This document shows, in pieces, positions 33,304-45,524 of a stretch of DNA of 64,000 nucleotides. The stretch is from Escallonia rubra (Eukaryota > Streptophyta > Magnoliopsida > Escalloniales > Escalloniaceae). The stretch is taken from contig JAVXUO010002083.1 in the NCBI GenBank assembly GCA_033065855.1, forward strand, positions 248,001 to 312,000, written 5' to 3'. Numbering within the stretch: the first letter of the stretch is position 1; each line of letters begins with the position of its first letter. The notes below the pieces were generated by a model. The model had not been told where the DNA came from and made no database searches. It saw nothing but the letters and a program-made list of their open reading frames with translations. The position numbers and the translations under genes are program-made.

Positions 33304-34864
33304 CAATCAGATATGAGCCAGAATAGTCCAGATCTGGAGTAAACCTGGAGTAAACCTATAAGTTTTGGGGGGAAGGATGCTCATCTTCTACATGTGATGC
33401 TTGGTTCTGAAATGGCGGCGATGGCAATGGCATTCGTAGTGGTGGTGCTGCAGAAACAGTGCGGAGCTGTGGTGGTGGATATGGATATGGTGACGATGGA
33501 CCCGTGGAGATTGTGGTTGGCGGTTGCTTATTATTGCAGTTTGGTTTTGAAGTGGTGGGTGTGGGTGCCGGTGCTTGAGATCTTTTCTTGGCTAAAGTCC
33601 CACTATTGGACACATTACAGAAACGGAAACGTTTTCTAAACCGGACCCACTATTGGACACATTATTGGCTATTTTATTTAGTAATAAGTTTTCTTCATTT
33701 CATAAAATGCTTAGAATGTATGGCATAGAATTACCATTTAGAGCCCCGTCAAAAGTGGTGGGCTATGATACCGGAGTAACCTCTTACATATTTAAGTTAC
33801 TGAACCCACTTGAAGGTGGTCACTATGAATAGCTGGTACATAGAGTACTTGTCTTAAAAGCTTAAGCCGGTAAGTCTTGAGTTCATTTACTTATATGTTT
33901 CAGGCGCCCTATGCGGACTTAGATCCGATCTTGGACTAACGCCACTCACACCTGCACCTCTAGAATCTTCTCCTCACACGTGAGTCCATCCAATGTCGAG
34001 GAGTGCAAGACCCAGATTGCAAAACCATCGCTTGTGAAACTGAATGCAGGCATATTATAGGTAGTAACGGGGAGTAAGTGTCCAACATGAAGGGCCATGT
34101 ATACGTGACGAACCAACATGACTTAGAAGCTTAAGCTAACAAATCTTGCGTTCATCCGTGCATATGAGTTCATCATACTCTAAATTTTCAGATTTATTCG
34201 ACGTAAATCTTAGACAACTAACTCGTAGACCTTATCTACTATCATTATACTGAAGATTTCATCATGAACTTCCATTCATGTAAGAGTCGGAAAGTGCGAG
34301 CGGAGGGGATCTTAGTGCAACCATGCAACCTAATAGATTGAACGCTTTGATAACAGGGAGTCAGCGTGTGTGTCAAGTGATCAAAATAGCATGAACATAT
34401 GGGAGCATGGGTTACCTTTGTAAATGAAGAAAGTTATCCGGCGCAAGCCTGGTATTCCGGTCGACCTCCACTGAACTCATTGGTCATGGCAACCATTGCC
34501 CCATGACCATTGCCAACCTTGTAAAAGCCACAAGTCTGTTTCTTTATGCAAATATATCATGAAGCTTTCTTGAAATACTATATGTCTTAGTGAGCAGCAA
34601 GTAAGCCGGATCGGGATTCATATTTAAAGTAGACTAAGCAAATCTGTCAGGCTGATCGTTGACAAAAGCTCTCGGATTCGTTTACTTTTTGCTTCAACTT
34701 CTTTATTTCTCTGTTAATTTAGGAGTATGTGAATCCTCTCTGTTTAAATCATTTGATTATTACGTTTGACTGTTTAGAAATTCTTAAGGATAGATTATTA
34801 TGTAAACTTTGATTTTGTTTAAGCATAATATCATATGTTCTTTAGTTTAGGGGTACACTATAGT
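33304..34864. other. Anonymous sequence with diverged repeats
   Basis: 33400-33580 is a GGTGG-rich patch. cccactattggacacatta occurs twice (about 33598 and 33647). 33850-34060 and 34120-34350 are diverged copies of one sequence (agcttaagc...aagtctt/aaatctt...gttcat). No gene is recognised. Confidence 0.45.
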
Positions 34865-35070
34865 GAACAAATTTTGGCTCTTACCCAGGTTGTAGGAATC
34901 TTCCTCCAAACCCGTATATAGTGACAATTATAATCGCTAAATGTTTTTAATGACTTTTCTGCTTACACTTTCAGCGACAATTGCTAACAACATTTTTTTA
35001 GTCACTAAATATTTTAAAAGATTCACTAGAAATATTTAGCAACCATTAATTATCGTTCTATGAGGGGTAC
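34865..35070. mobile_element. Foldback MITE (copy B), truncated by an LTR
   Basis: The left end GAACAAATTTTGGCTC and following sequence (ttgtaggaatcttcctcc) match copy A. The right arm is open through cattaattatcgttctatgag and then stops at 35070, where sequence beginning TGTAACACCCC takes over. The missing right tip is not found nearby. Confidence 0.7.
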
Positions 35071-37192
35071 TGTAACACCCCAGAAATCCGGAGCTCCGTC
35101 GCCTCGAACTCCCGGGTCGTTAACATATCGAATCACATCAAACCTGTCTGACCTGTTCACTAATACATATTCCAAATCATCTAATTCAGTATCAACTGAT
35201 CAGATTTATCAAAACACTGGATCACAATTGCTTAGCTTAAACTATTACAGCTCACGCTCTTCGCCATCCAAATTTTCTAAGAACAAATAACGGTACCGAC
35301 CCACGCAGGGGTCTTACTATACCGTTGTGATGGGCTCATCGGAATCTCACTTAGTCTCTAACCCATTTTCGAGCAATCTACTACTGATCATTACCTGCAG
35401 AAGTGAGTCAAACGAAGGTAAGCTTTTAAGAGCCGAGTAAGGTCGTACAAGGACCAACGAAAGAATCCAACTGACAAAGATTTTCAGAATAATTTAAACG
35501 ATCAAAACTCAATAATTTCCAAATATGATCAAAATTCATCAGAAATAAGTACCAAAATAATTGCCAAATATAATTACAATGGGTCCCAAAACAATCAACA
35601 AAATATCCTTTTCAAAGTCATAAATTTCAATATACGATGATGGTTTTTCAAAAGATTTCAAAACGTACGCATATCATCTGAGACTTTTCTTTCCAAAATA
35701 CACTGAAAATTTCCCATAAAGATTTCAACACGAGCACAAATTATTTCAGAGAATACTTTCCAGTCATTTTTGTAACAATCATGCTAATAAAATAAAAAAA
35801 ATCAATGTTGATCTTGGGCGATTACAATGCCATTCCGGCAAGCTAACAGAATGTACACATGCATGATGTACCAAAATAATTACTAGTCCACTTGGGTACT
35901 AGCCTGCGTTTCCTGCAGGATTCAGACCAGCCTTATTACGCTCTCCCACAGAACAGAAACCCAGGTCAACACATAAACATCAACAATATCAATGAGCGTT
36001 AACATAAGCTCAATTCACCATAATCAGATCAGATTTTAATATCCGTAACATACCGAATAAGTCATCATTCGAAATTCCAGAAGAAAATCACAAATAAACA
36101 GAAAAACGATTGCAAATAGTTATCAGATTTAGGCACAACAATTCGGAAGAATGGATACAACAATTATTAGATTTGCTCAGCATGAAATACATGCGAGCAT
36201 TACAAGATTTTCAAATAATCGATTCAGGTTCAACATTGGGATTTTCTGAGCAATAATATGCTAATATCAAGACATAATTCAGAGTTCGGCATTAGCCATA
36301 AGTATACCAAATGAGTACTTACGAGTATGAGTTATCAGAATAAGGGTTCGGACGAAAGCCCTTACCCTGTGTTCAGTTAGAATCCCGTACCTAGATCCGC
36401 AACTAAATTATCCTAACCGAAAATCTTTAGCTTTAACCTAAACGGAATAATCAAATCATCAGACCATAGCATACAACATAATATTATAACTAAATACGGA
36501 CTCACACTTACTCCCAAAATGAACCGCCCCTCACCGCGTATGTAAAATTATCAAAATGCCCCTAGGCATCAAATTACCAAAATGCCCCTCTCGAACTTAA
36601 ATCACCCAAATGGCCTTCATGTAAGTAGAATCACCCAAATAACCCTATTGTATGTCAATTTACACGAAAATACCTTTCTTCGGTCAAATTACCAAAATAC
36701 CCCTTCAGGTGGCAAATTACCAAAATACCCCTCGTTACACTTAAATCATCAAAATGATTTTTCTGTAAGCCAAATCACTAAAATATCCTTATCGTATGTA
36801 AATTTACTCAAAAAATACCCTTTATGGGTAAAATTACCAAAATACCCCATCGGGGTAACAAATTACCAAAATACCCCTGGAGTTTCCGACACCGAAAAAA
36901 TCCCAAAATATCTTAAACGCTATTTTAAGCATCCTGATATCATTTTTGTACTAAGAAGTATTTTAGCAAATCTTCCCCCGAAAATCCCTAACTTGTGTCC
37001 AGATTGAGCGTTAAAAGGCCAGTTTCATGAAAAATACCTATCAGCCTCAGAATGGCCCGAAATTTTATGATATGAAATATTTCAGTAAAATTATATTTTC
37101 ATAAAATTTTTAGATCAAAATAGCTTGGTTTGCTATGCTAAATAATTAATGAAAATATGTTCGGTTATTGCAGTGGAAGACCGTGTATTTTA
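35071..37192 (-). mobile_element. Probable solo or truncated LTR of a gypsy element
   Basis: The left edge tgtaacacccc is the reverse complement of a typical chromovirus-type LTR end (ggggtgttaca). The body contains many accaaaatacccct-type phrases (36560-36880) seen in such LTRs. A candidate opposite edge reads TGTAAAATACACGG on the minus strand at 37192. Neither a primer-binding site nor a polypurine tract adjoins it, and the flanks do not match, so the right boundary is provisional. Frames such as 36582-37007 are not genes. Confidence 0.5.
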
Positions 37193-37544
37193 CATTTCTT
37201 ATTGATGAAATGCAAAGTTCGTCTTGAAATTATAAATCTTAACCATAAATCAAGTTAACATATTACAAGAATAAAGACGTAGATTCATTCTTTTAATTTC
37301 TCCATTTGCTTTTATTTTCAGCAGCACCATCAAACTTTTCTTCAATCGAGAAGCTTACAAAAAATTAAATATTCTAAACATTGAACTGATTAGGATTGCG
37401 AACATGAAATATGCATTTTTTTCTAAAACAAGTCACAAAAGAAATAAGAACACAATTGAATTACATTATTTTGATCCAAAAAAAAATGATAATACCGCCT
37501 CAAACATAACTCTCGATTATATCCACGTGCAACACATGTGCTTT

Positions 37545-37597
<53 letters not shown>
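37193..37597. other. Anonymous sequence ending in a (TA)n microsatellite
   Basis: No gene; 37549-37595 is an almost pure TA repeat of about 23 units that abuts the LTR fragment starting at 37598. Confidence 0.7.
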
Positions 37598-38165
37598 ATT
37601 TGATTTTGACCATTAAGATGAACAATCCTTGTTAAAGGGAGTCTTTTAAGACTTTTGTAGTCATCTTGTGATCTTTATAGTTACTTTTTATAGTCTCCTA
37701 GTGACTTAGTAACTTTTTTTGTCACTTTTGGATAGCCCTCTTGACGACAAAATTACGCTATCTATATGCGTTTTGTATTTTGATTTTGTGTTTGATTTGG
37801 CCTTAGGACCATTTGACGATCATTTTCAATATTTATTTTATCTCATTGGTATCATGTCGAGTATTCGTCACTTCCTCGTCAGAGTTTTCGCTTAGTTTGT
37901 GACTTTGGATTATTGTATTGTTTGTTTTCGATCCCCATTTGGTTCCCCCTTACTGGGCTATTAGAGCTCACTCCACACTCATTTACATTGTCCCTTACCC
38001 CAGGTGATGTGATATAGGTGACTCGAGGCTCTAGCAAGCTTGAGGAGTTTCGATCTTTGTTAATAAATGTATTTGGACAATTTACCTTTAAGAACTTTTC
38101 CCGTCTTTATCTGAAATTAGAATTTTGTAAGTAGATTTAGTTGTGAGTTTACTAGTAAGTTTATT
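37598..38165 (+). repeat. LTR fragment of the long-LTR family
   Basis: A near-identical direct copy of 63090-63660 (shared: gaacaatcctt, gccctcttgacgac, gatccccatttggttccccc, gaggctctagcaagcttga) and an inverted copy of 23940-24500. It starts right after the TA repeat and ends where the gypsy repeat array begins. Confidence 0.85.
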
Positions 38166-38533
38166 TGAAATTATGGGAAGAGTGGAGAGCACATGATAGA
38201 AAAATTTTGAATTTCTTTTTCTAAGTCCCAGAAATGGAAGAGGAGTTCGGGCAAGGGTGTCGAGGGAGGCCGCTGAGGGTGGTGACCCGATCGCGAGCAA
38301 GCACGGTGAGAGGGAAGAGGGGGCGAAAAAAGTTTAAAATTTTTCTAAGTGTTGAGAAAATTTTCCAAGTGTTGGAAGGAGCATAGAATGGAAGAGAGAA
38401 AGGGGGGAGAGTGAAAAATTTTGTTTCTAAGTTTTGGAAAGAGGGTGAGGGGGTTGGTGGAAAGGGTATGAAAAATGTTTGTTGAATTTTTTTTCTAAAT
38501 GTCGGAGAGAGAGGATGAGGGGTGGTATGTGGG

Positions 38534-38756
38534 GGGTTAATTTTACGTTACACCCCATACTTAAGGGTCAGTTGCACCCAGTACCTCATGGTTCTAAAAT
38601 TGGCATTCAACACCAAAAATTTAAAAATCTTGGTATGAAGCACTAATTGACGGTTAAAATGGCCTTTGACTAGACGGTTGTTACTTTTTTAAGGGCAAAT
38701 TGGTCTTTCCACCCTTGAAATCCTAGTCAGCTTCAGCCCTTAAGCCACATAATTTG

Positions 38757-38832
<76 letters not shown>

Positions 38833-39839
38833 GACTGCCTCTCTCTCCTTTCTTTCGTCGCCTTGTCCGTCCCACCATCTTCACTCCAACAATACACCAA
38901 AAAACCTTTTACTTGGAGAGAGAAAGCAAGATGGAGAGCCAGCCAAACCCCATTTTCGATTTCTGCTTCCCATCCTAGCTCACTGGTCAAAATTGTTTAA
39001 TTTTCAAAACAAAAAGAAGAAGAAGAAGAAATGAAACACCCATTTCTGCTTCGCATTGAACTGGGTGTTTTAGTTTTCTGGGTCAGATCTCTTGATTGCT
39101 TCAGCAAAGCGGCCTTCTTGATCTAACGGCCGTCACGTGCTCAGCAATTTTTGGTCAATGATTGAGGCGATTTTGATGGCCGTGGCGGATTGCGGCGACG
39201 AGCTCAAGGATTGGAGGGATGGGATAGTGGAGCGGCTCAAGGATTGAGGCAATTTCGATCGCCACTGTGCCGCGACGAATCGTCGGATCAGAACCTCAAA
39301 CGTCAAGGCAAAAATCGAGAGGGAAGCTCTGTCGAAACTCGTTGACTTTGTTGTCGGTGCAGAGAAAGGATGAGGCGTTGGACCTGTTTGGGTACGCTAT
39401 CTGATGAAGAACATACAACGATTCTTAGGATTAAAGAACAGGGGCATGTGGTGATGGGGAGAGTGGTGGTGGCGATGGTCGTACGCTGGACATTGTCTTC
39501 GGTCGGAGGTAGTGGCCTGTCAGTCGGGGCAGGCCGTGCGTTAGGAAGACCGAAGATGATTAGTTAGAGAGAGAAAAAGGTGCGAGGAATTGACGTGGAG
39601 GGCTTGATGATAATTATTGGTGTCATTTAGAGCTGATGTGGACGAAAGGTGGATAGAATAGGTAAAAAGACTATTTTGCCCCTTAAAAAGTAACAGACGT
39701 ATGGTCAAAAGCCAATTTGACCGTCATTTGGTGTTGGATACCAAGATTTTAAATATTTTGGTGTTGGGTGTCAATATTAGAACTACGGGTGCTGGGTGCA
39801 ACTAACCCCTAAGTATGGGGTGTAGCGTAAAATTAACCC
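38534..39839. mobile_element. Second long-TIR element with gene-like interior
   Basis: The termini are mirror copies: GGGTTAATTTTACG at 38534 and, read inward, from 39839, then ACACCCCATACTTA and GTTGCACCCAG. The inner TIR shares ggcctttgactagacggttg-type sequence with the element at 31350-33303, so the two belong to one family. The interior has a (CT)n tract (38761-38830) and a GC-rich region (39150-39570) with short coding-like stretches (for example LSKLVDFVVGAEK) broken by stops. The source gene is not recognised. It is inserted in the gypsy array, copies of whose ggggttggtgg unit lie on both sides. Confidence 0.65.
38761..38830 (+). repeat. (CT)n microsatellite
   Basis: About 35 uninterrupted CT units. 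CT tracts are frequent in plant 5' untranslated regions, which fits the idea that the surrounding element captured the start of a gene. Confidence 0.95.
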
Positions 39840-40589
39840 GGGGTTGGTGGAAGCGGTATGAAAAATGTTTGTTGAATTTTTTTTCTAAGTGTCGGAGAGA
39901 GAGGATGAGGGGTGGTATGTGGGGGGGGGGGGGGGAATGAGAAATTTTGTTAAATTTTTTTCTAAGTGTTGGAAAGAGGATAAAGGGGTTGGTGGGAAGG
40001 GTATGCAAATTTTTTGTTGAAATTTTTTTCTAAGTGTCGGAGAGAGAGGATGAGGGGTGGTATATGGGGGGGGGAAGAGATATTTTGTTGAAAATGTTTC
40101 TAAGTATGGAAAGAAGATAGAAGGGTTGTGACCCGACCGCGAGCAGTCAGGGTGAGAGGGAGGGGGACCTTAGGGTGGTGGGCTGACATCGATGACTGGC
40201 TGAGTCTAAGGGCAAGGGAAGGCTGTCGAGACGTGTTGCCTGCATACCTGGCATGGGCGGTCATGAGGATTGGGGAAATGTCAGCTGACTGAGTCAAGAC
40301 TTAGGCAACGTGGTTCGAGCCACCTCGCGCACCACCTACCAAGCCACTATGCAAGGTGAGGTAGAGAGGGGAGAGGAACCTGGCCTACTTGGGGTAGGGA
40401 AGGGGTGAAGCCCCCATGGGAGTGGGTGATGGTACCAAGGGTGGTGTCAGGAGACTTGTGCAAGAGCAATGTAGCTTGAAAATTGTCTAAGTCTAAAAAA
40501 TATAACTTCATTGATAAAAAAAAGTAGGCGACATGCCTTGGTATATGGGGACTGAGCACATTCAAATTTGCGAAATGAAGGAAAACAAT

Positions 40590-42251
40590 TACAATTGTGG
40601 AAAATGCACTAGGTAGGCCAGGTGGGGCACAGGTCCCGCACTTAGAGTTTGAGCTCGCCATAAACAATATTGTCAGCGAAGGCAAACTTGAGGCCCTTAT
40701 ACTACTTAAGGCCGTGACCAAAATTTTGATGATAAGGGCAGTAGTTGGGATGGGCTGGGTCTTCTGGGGTAGGTTCAATGTCGGTATCGGGTAGGGTTAT
40801 GGCATTGTTGTTGATCTAGGTCTCGAGGAGAGCTCTAATTGTCTTCAAGTCGCAAGGGTATTCTGGGGCAGGCGTCGGCTGCCTTCTCTTATCAGAGTGC
40901 CCATCCTTTCCTTGGGATTGACGTTTGCGGCAGTTGTCGTTGTCACTGGCTGCTTGCGCCGTCGCGGCCAGGGAAATATGAGTTTGGGGCTTTGGGGTCT
41001 TTGACGGACCGACTGAGTCATAAATGCGTCGTGCAGCTTCTTTGAGATGTCCCCAAGACCTAAGCTAGAGGTTTTCAAGGTAGACCCTGTAGGTGTCTTT
41101 CATGTTCTTGATGCAAATGGGTACAAGGGTCTCATCTTTGCTGAATTCAGTGCACTCCAAGCACTTGTGATATAATCGTGTAACATAGGCGTTGAGGTCT
41201 TTCCCGGGGTTTTGGCGGATTTCGACAATGTCAACGATGGTCACATGTTCCGTTTCATAGTGAAACTTATTAAGGAAGAGCTGAACCACGTCAGACCATG
41301 AGTGGATAGTACCATCGGGGATCTGGTGGTACCAAGAGTAGGCGAGACCAGTTAGGGACTTGTGAAATTCCCGAAGCTTCAAAGTGTCGTCCTCCCCATA
41401 GTGCTCCAGGGTGTCAGCAAAATGGGTCACGGGCGACGCTATGTTTGCCGTTAAATAGGGCGAAGACTCGATCATCACTTGTACTTGACATGGTAGGGCT
41501 TGTTAGCGAGGTGGCCAGAGTATGGAGCATGGCCATACATCTTAACGGGGGAGTGTGATATGGATGACTGTTTAAGACGACAAAGGATGGCGTCAAGGCC
41601 ATGCTTGGTGACATACGAAGCATGCGAGGGTTTGTGCCCTGTCAGGATGATCCTGGCACATTAGCCCCCAGATGGAGCGATTTGTGGCATTGAGAGGATG
41701 GCAATGGTGGAAAGGGGTTGGTGGTGAGTATTAACTTCTTGGGGTTTGGTTTGCATAAGGGTAGTGTCAGCGACTCGAGGCCGGTGTCAGGAAGGGCCGA
41801 CTGAAGTAAGTCGGGGACATGAATTATGTTTAGGTGACGATTGGTTATGTTAGGGTTAGGCTCCATCTCAATTAGTCTCTGAAGTGCTCAGCACAAGGGG
41901 AAGGCGTGGCGTCAAGGGTTGAAGTGTCGCGAGTCCTACTATTGAGGGCCCAGAGGACCAAGGCAGTGGTGGTCACGACATGAGGACCTGAGTAGTGTCC
42001 AGAACTAGCCCAGGCTCTGAAGGCTGAATCTGAGGAGGAGGGGTCAACCTCAGAGCTTGTGATGTCACGGGGTGAGCATCAGACACATGGTGGGGAGCTC
42101 TGAGTCCTTGAGAAGTCGGCGTTTGTGAAGTCAAGACTTGGATCGATTTTTGCATTTCTAAGATGACAGCCATGAGAGAAGATTGAGAGTCTTAGAGTTT
42201 AGTGATGGTAGGAGTAAGGTGTTGGATTGTGGTCAGATTGGGTGCATCCAT
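40590..42251 (-). pseudogene. Retrotransposon gag, broken
   Basis: The start ATG is near 42251 (MDAPNLTTIQHL, then a coiled-coil-like stretch including MAVILEMQKSIQVL after an in-frame stop). The capsid region (41478-41065) carries KLREFHKSLTGLAYSWYHQI, WSDVVQLFLNKF and RQNPGKDLNAYV, the standard plant gypsy gag (Retrotrans_gag) pattern. Downstream, after stops, a CPYHQNFGH segment (about 40730-40700) resembles the Cys/His region at the end of gag. Gag forms the particle in which retrotransposon RNA is copied. Frameshifts and stops show it is inactive. Confidence 0.8.
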
Positions 42252-43189
42252 CTCGGGGGGAGCGTGGAATTGGTTGTGGCTGGTCTCCTCTTGGTCTTTG
42301 AGGTGATGTCCTCTTGGATGACTAGGTTAATGCTTTGGCTAGTAGTCCTGCATTGCTGAGGCATGGTTGCTTGGGTGTGTTAGGCAAGGGATGAATTGCA
42401 CTGCAATGCTCACCTCCTCAGAAGAGTCGTCAAAATGATGCCAAGGAAAGTGGGTTCGCAGTCGATGTAGAGGTGCCCAAGGAATGCAGTCCGAGTCAGA
42501 TGCTAAGTATGTTGATGTAGGACACATCAAGGGTGGAGCAAGGGCAGAGACCAAAGGCTTCCCAGATAGAGCCTAAGGGTGGCAGTGCTGCGAGGGCGAT
42601 AGCGCATGATGAATATACGACAACAGTCACAGTTCGATACTTAGGTCCAGAGTTAAGGTCCTGTATGTTTCTCTCTAGAATTCCAGAGGTTTTGGATTCT
42701 AAAGTGAGAAAGTCATTTTTGTCAAATGAGAGAATTCTGTTGAAAATAAAATCCAAAGTCCATTATTTATAGGGAAAAATTTGCTTATGTCATTAGGGTG
42801 TCATCAACTGACACGTGTCATCCCATGGTAATGACATGTCACCAGGGGGTCCATAAATACAGGTTCTTTGCAAACTGTCGGATCGCATATTCACCCAGCC
42901 TGCTCCCCATAGCGTCGCTCTATCTTTCTGGAAAGACTGGCTCCCATTGCATCGATATGGCCAGATAACCCCCTTGATCTAGCCGCCAATCTAAGGCCTT
43001 TGCAGAGTCCCACCGGCCTGGCAGCGGTCGGGAAGACCCGATGCCCAACTGCCCAGCGGACTAGGCGCGATGCCCTCCAAAGACCTGCTCCCGTCTCAAA
43101 GTGACTTGGGGGTCATAGTCGCTAGGGTACTGATGAAGCCCCCAGTGCTGGAGCACGTAGGCCAGTCACATAGACATCCGGGCAGAGAA

Positions 43190-43860
43190 AGTGTCCCGGA
43201 GGAGACGCTTGTCCCGTGGGCCGAGGTAGCATCCCGGAGGAGCCATCTACCTGGTAGAAGAGGAGTCTTTGTGCCAGAGCACTTAAAGCTCCCTAGTAGA
43301 GATAGTGTCTTAAAGAGCGAGCCTATCCCGTAGGTGAGTCCTCGTGCCGAAGCACTCGAAGCGTATCAAGGTAGCATCCCGGAGGAGCTGCCTACCTGAC
43401 GGGCAGAAATAGCATCCTCGAGAAGCTGTCTACCTGGTGAAAGGGGAGTTAAAAAGCTCCTTGGTGGAGAGAGTGTCCCGGAGGAATCCCCTATCCCCGC
43501 TGGTGAGTCCTTATGCCAGAGCTCTTGGAACGTATCAAGGTAGTATCCCGGAGGAGCCGTCTACCCAACGGGCTGAGGTAACATCCCAGAGGAGCCGTCT
43601 ACCTGGCAGAAGGGGAGTTAAAAAGCTACGTGGCTAAGATAGTGTCCTAGAAGAGTTGCCTATCCCCGCGGGTGAGTCCTTGTGCCGGAGCACTCGGAGC
43701 ACGTCAAGGTAGCATCTCGGATGAGACGTCTACCCGACTGGCCGAGGTAACATCCCGGAGGAGCCGTCTACCCGACTGGCCGAGGTAACATCCCGGAGGA
43801 GCCGTCTACCTGGTGGAAAGGGAGTTGAAAAGCTCTCTGGCAGATATAGTGTCTCGAAAG
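43190..43860 (-). repeat. Nested tandem repeats in the LTR
   Basis: The phrase cc(c/t)gga(g/t)gag is repeated with a short period of about 40 bases inside a longer unit of roughly 200 bases that also contains ggtgagtcct(c/t)(g/a)tgcc. Two directly adjacent short units are exact (near 43738-43810). Confidence 0.85.
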
Positions 43861-44039
43861 AGTTGTCTATCACCGTAGGATGCTGCACACTTCGGGGAGT
43901 GGGTCAAAGCATGTTTCATGACCAAGGCAATATGCACATGGTGTGGTAAAAGGATGGACCAATGCAAGGAGCATAGTAGTGTGACAGAGAGCCAAGTGGC
44001 ATGACTGTATCAACGCTGCAGCGCATGGGCGCGACATAG

Positions 44040-44440
44040 TGTGTATGGTGCCAAAGGCACGGTAATGTGAGAAGGAGCCTGGGGACGTGACTGTATCAGT
44101 GGCGCGGCGGAGTGCGTATGGTGCCACGGGCATGATAATGTGACAGGGGGCCAGGGGGCACGACTATACCAGTGGTGCGACGCATGGGCGCCGGGGAGTG
44201 CGTATGGTGCCGGGGGCAAGATAGTATGACAGGGAGACAGGGGGCGCGACTGTATGAGTGGCGCGACGCATGGGCACTGCGGAGTGCGTATGATGTCGGA
44301 GGCACGATAGTGTGACATGGATTCAGGAGGCGCGACTGTATTAGTGGCGCGACGTGGGCGCGGTTGAGTGTGTATGGTGCCGGGGGCACGATAATGTGCA
44401 AGGAGCCAGGGGCGCGACTGTATTATTGGTGCGATGGAGT
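44040..44440 (-). repeat. Tandem array of about 72-87 bp units
   Basis: gtatggtgcc-type words start at 44043, 44115, 44202, 44288 and 44372, giving spacings of 72, 87, 86 and 84. Each unit also contains ggcgcgactgtat and agtggcgcgac variants. Confidence 0.9.
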
Positions 44441-45129
44441 GTGGGAGACTGCACACGGGCACATGCGACATGGATCGTGGAGAAGGCGCTTCGGCTCGAG
44501 TGACAGGAGTCGCGAAGATGGCAAGCAGGCACGGGTGACTGGCGTCGCGGAGACCGCATGCGGGTGCAAGTGACGAGGGTTGCAGAGATGGCACCGGGCA
44601 ACGGGCGTCGCAGAGTCAGCACGCTTGTGCAAGTGACAAGCGTGCGTAGGCGCGGGTGATGGGGGTCGCGGAGACAGTGCCCGGGCAACAGGCATTGCGG
44701 AGTCGCCGTGCGGGTGCGGGCAAAGGGTGTAGTGGAGACGACATGTGGGTGATGGGGGTCATGGAGACGGCGCACGGACGACGGGTATCGAGAGTAGGCA
44801 CGCGGACGTCGACGAACGTCGGGGATGGTGCCAGACCAAAGGAGAACATGTGTTGAATGAGACGTGGAAGGCACGTTGACCTCTTAAGGGGGAAGGTGGC
44901 CAACCCCCTATGGAGGGTAGATGGTCACCCCCAAGGGGGGGAAGGTGGCCGACCCCTAAGGGGAAGGTGCACCAAGCTAGGATGTTTCACAAGGAGAAAA
45001 TGCACGTGCCTTGAGTGTGATATTTGACCGGTTGAAAGCGCTAAAGAGTTGACCGTTAAATATGTGACGTGTCGCACAAAACGGGACCACTGGTGGGCCC
45101 TTGGGTGCGACCAAAATAGGTTGGGAACG

Positions 45130-45524
45130 GGTATTTATTTGGTACTTTTGAAATATTTTTTGGTCATAAGTTGTACTGCAATGATACTTCAGGATACAAA
45201 TTTGAGATTAGCCTCAATATCTAAACTATTATTAAGGCACAACACCCTCAAACCTTTTCTGAACTTCTACCCTTTTTTCATTCTTTTGAATTCATTCTCT
45301 CATTCTTCAAATTTTTTTAGTAATGGTCATTTAAGAAATTGGTACGGTATGTCAAATTATAATCAATTGTTTTCCTAGTTTTAAGTGCCACTACCGAACT
45401 TTTGATCATCTTTAGCTTCTTGCAATTAACTTGCACTCCATTGCTTCCACCGTTTTCCTTTTTCGTGTACATATTTAATTTTCTCTATCTTTTTTTTATA
45501 TAAAACTTTTTTCATGATAAAGTT
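45130..45524. other. AT-rich spacer between two LTR copies
   Basis: No gene or repeat recognised; T-rich near its right end. Confidence 0.5.

Larger units (their letters stand above)
38166..45129 (-). mobile_element. Gag-only Ty3/gypsy element with tandem-rich LTR
   Basis: Read on the minus strand: an LTR (45129 to about 42624), a gag pseudogene (42251-40590) and, where pol would be expected, a degenerate array of ttttctaagtgttggaaagagg-type units (40160-38166). A related gtgacccga(t/c)cgcgagca block occurs at both 38280 and 40130. No protease, reverse transcriptase or integrase motif is seen, so the element looks non-autonomous or internally deleted. A long-TIR element (38534-39839) is inserted in the array. 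Confidence 0.65.
42624..45129 (-). mobile_element. LTR loaded with tandem repeats
   Basis: Bounded on the right by ggttgggaac(g) (LTR start, TG changed to CG) and on the left near 42624 (…ctgtgac). A TATA box lies on the minus strand at about 42765 (tataaataatgg). The same promoter region, flanks and LTR start recur at 45525-47228. Between promoter and LTR start lie three arrays: units with catcccggaggagccgtcta (43190-43860), units of about 72-87 bp with gtatggtgccgggggca (44040-44440), and shorter units with gtcgcggaga (44480-44830). Many overlapping frames open here because of GC content; none is a gene. Confidence 0.65.

Noticed and set aside
36582-37007. 141-codon frame in the LTR-like segment
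   Set aside because: It reads degenerate repeats of the accaaaatacccct type and gives a repetitive protein; no domain.
40347-40778. 143-codon minus-strand frame after gag
   Set aside because: Gag-like sequence (CPYHQNFGH) is read in a different frame over part of this span, so the long frame is a shadow.
43870-44903. Several overlapping open frames on both strands
   Set aside because: They arise from GC-rich tandem repeats inside an LTR; frames in three phases are open at once and encode repetitive, low-information protein.
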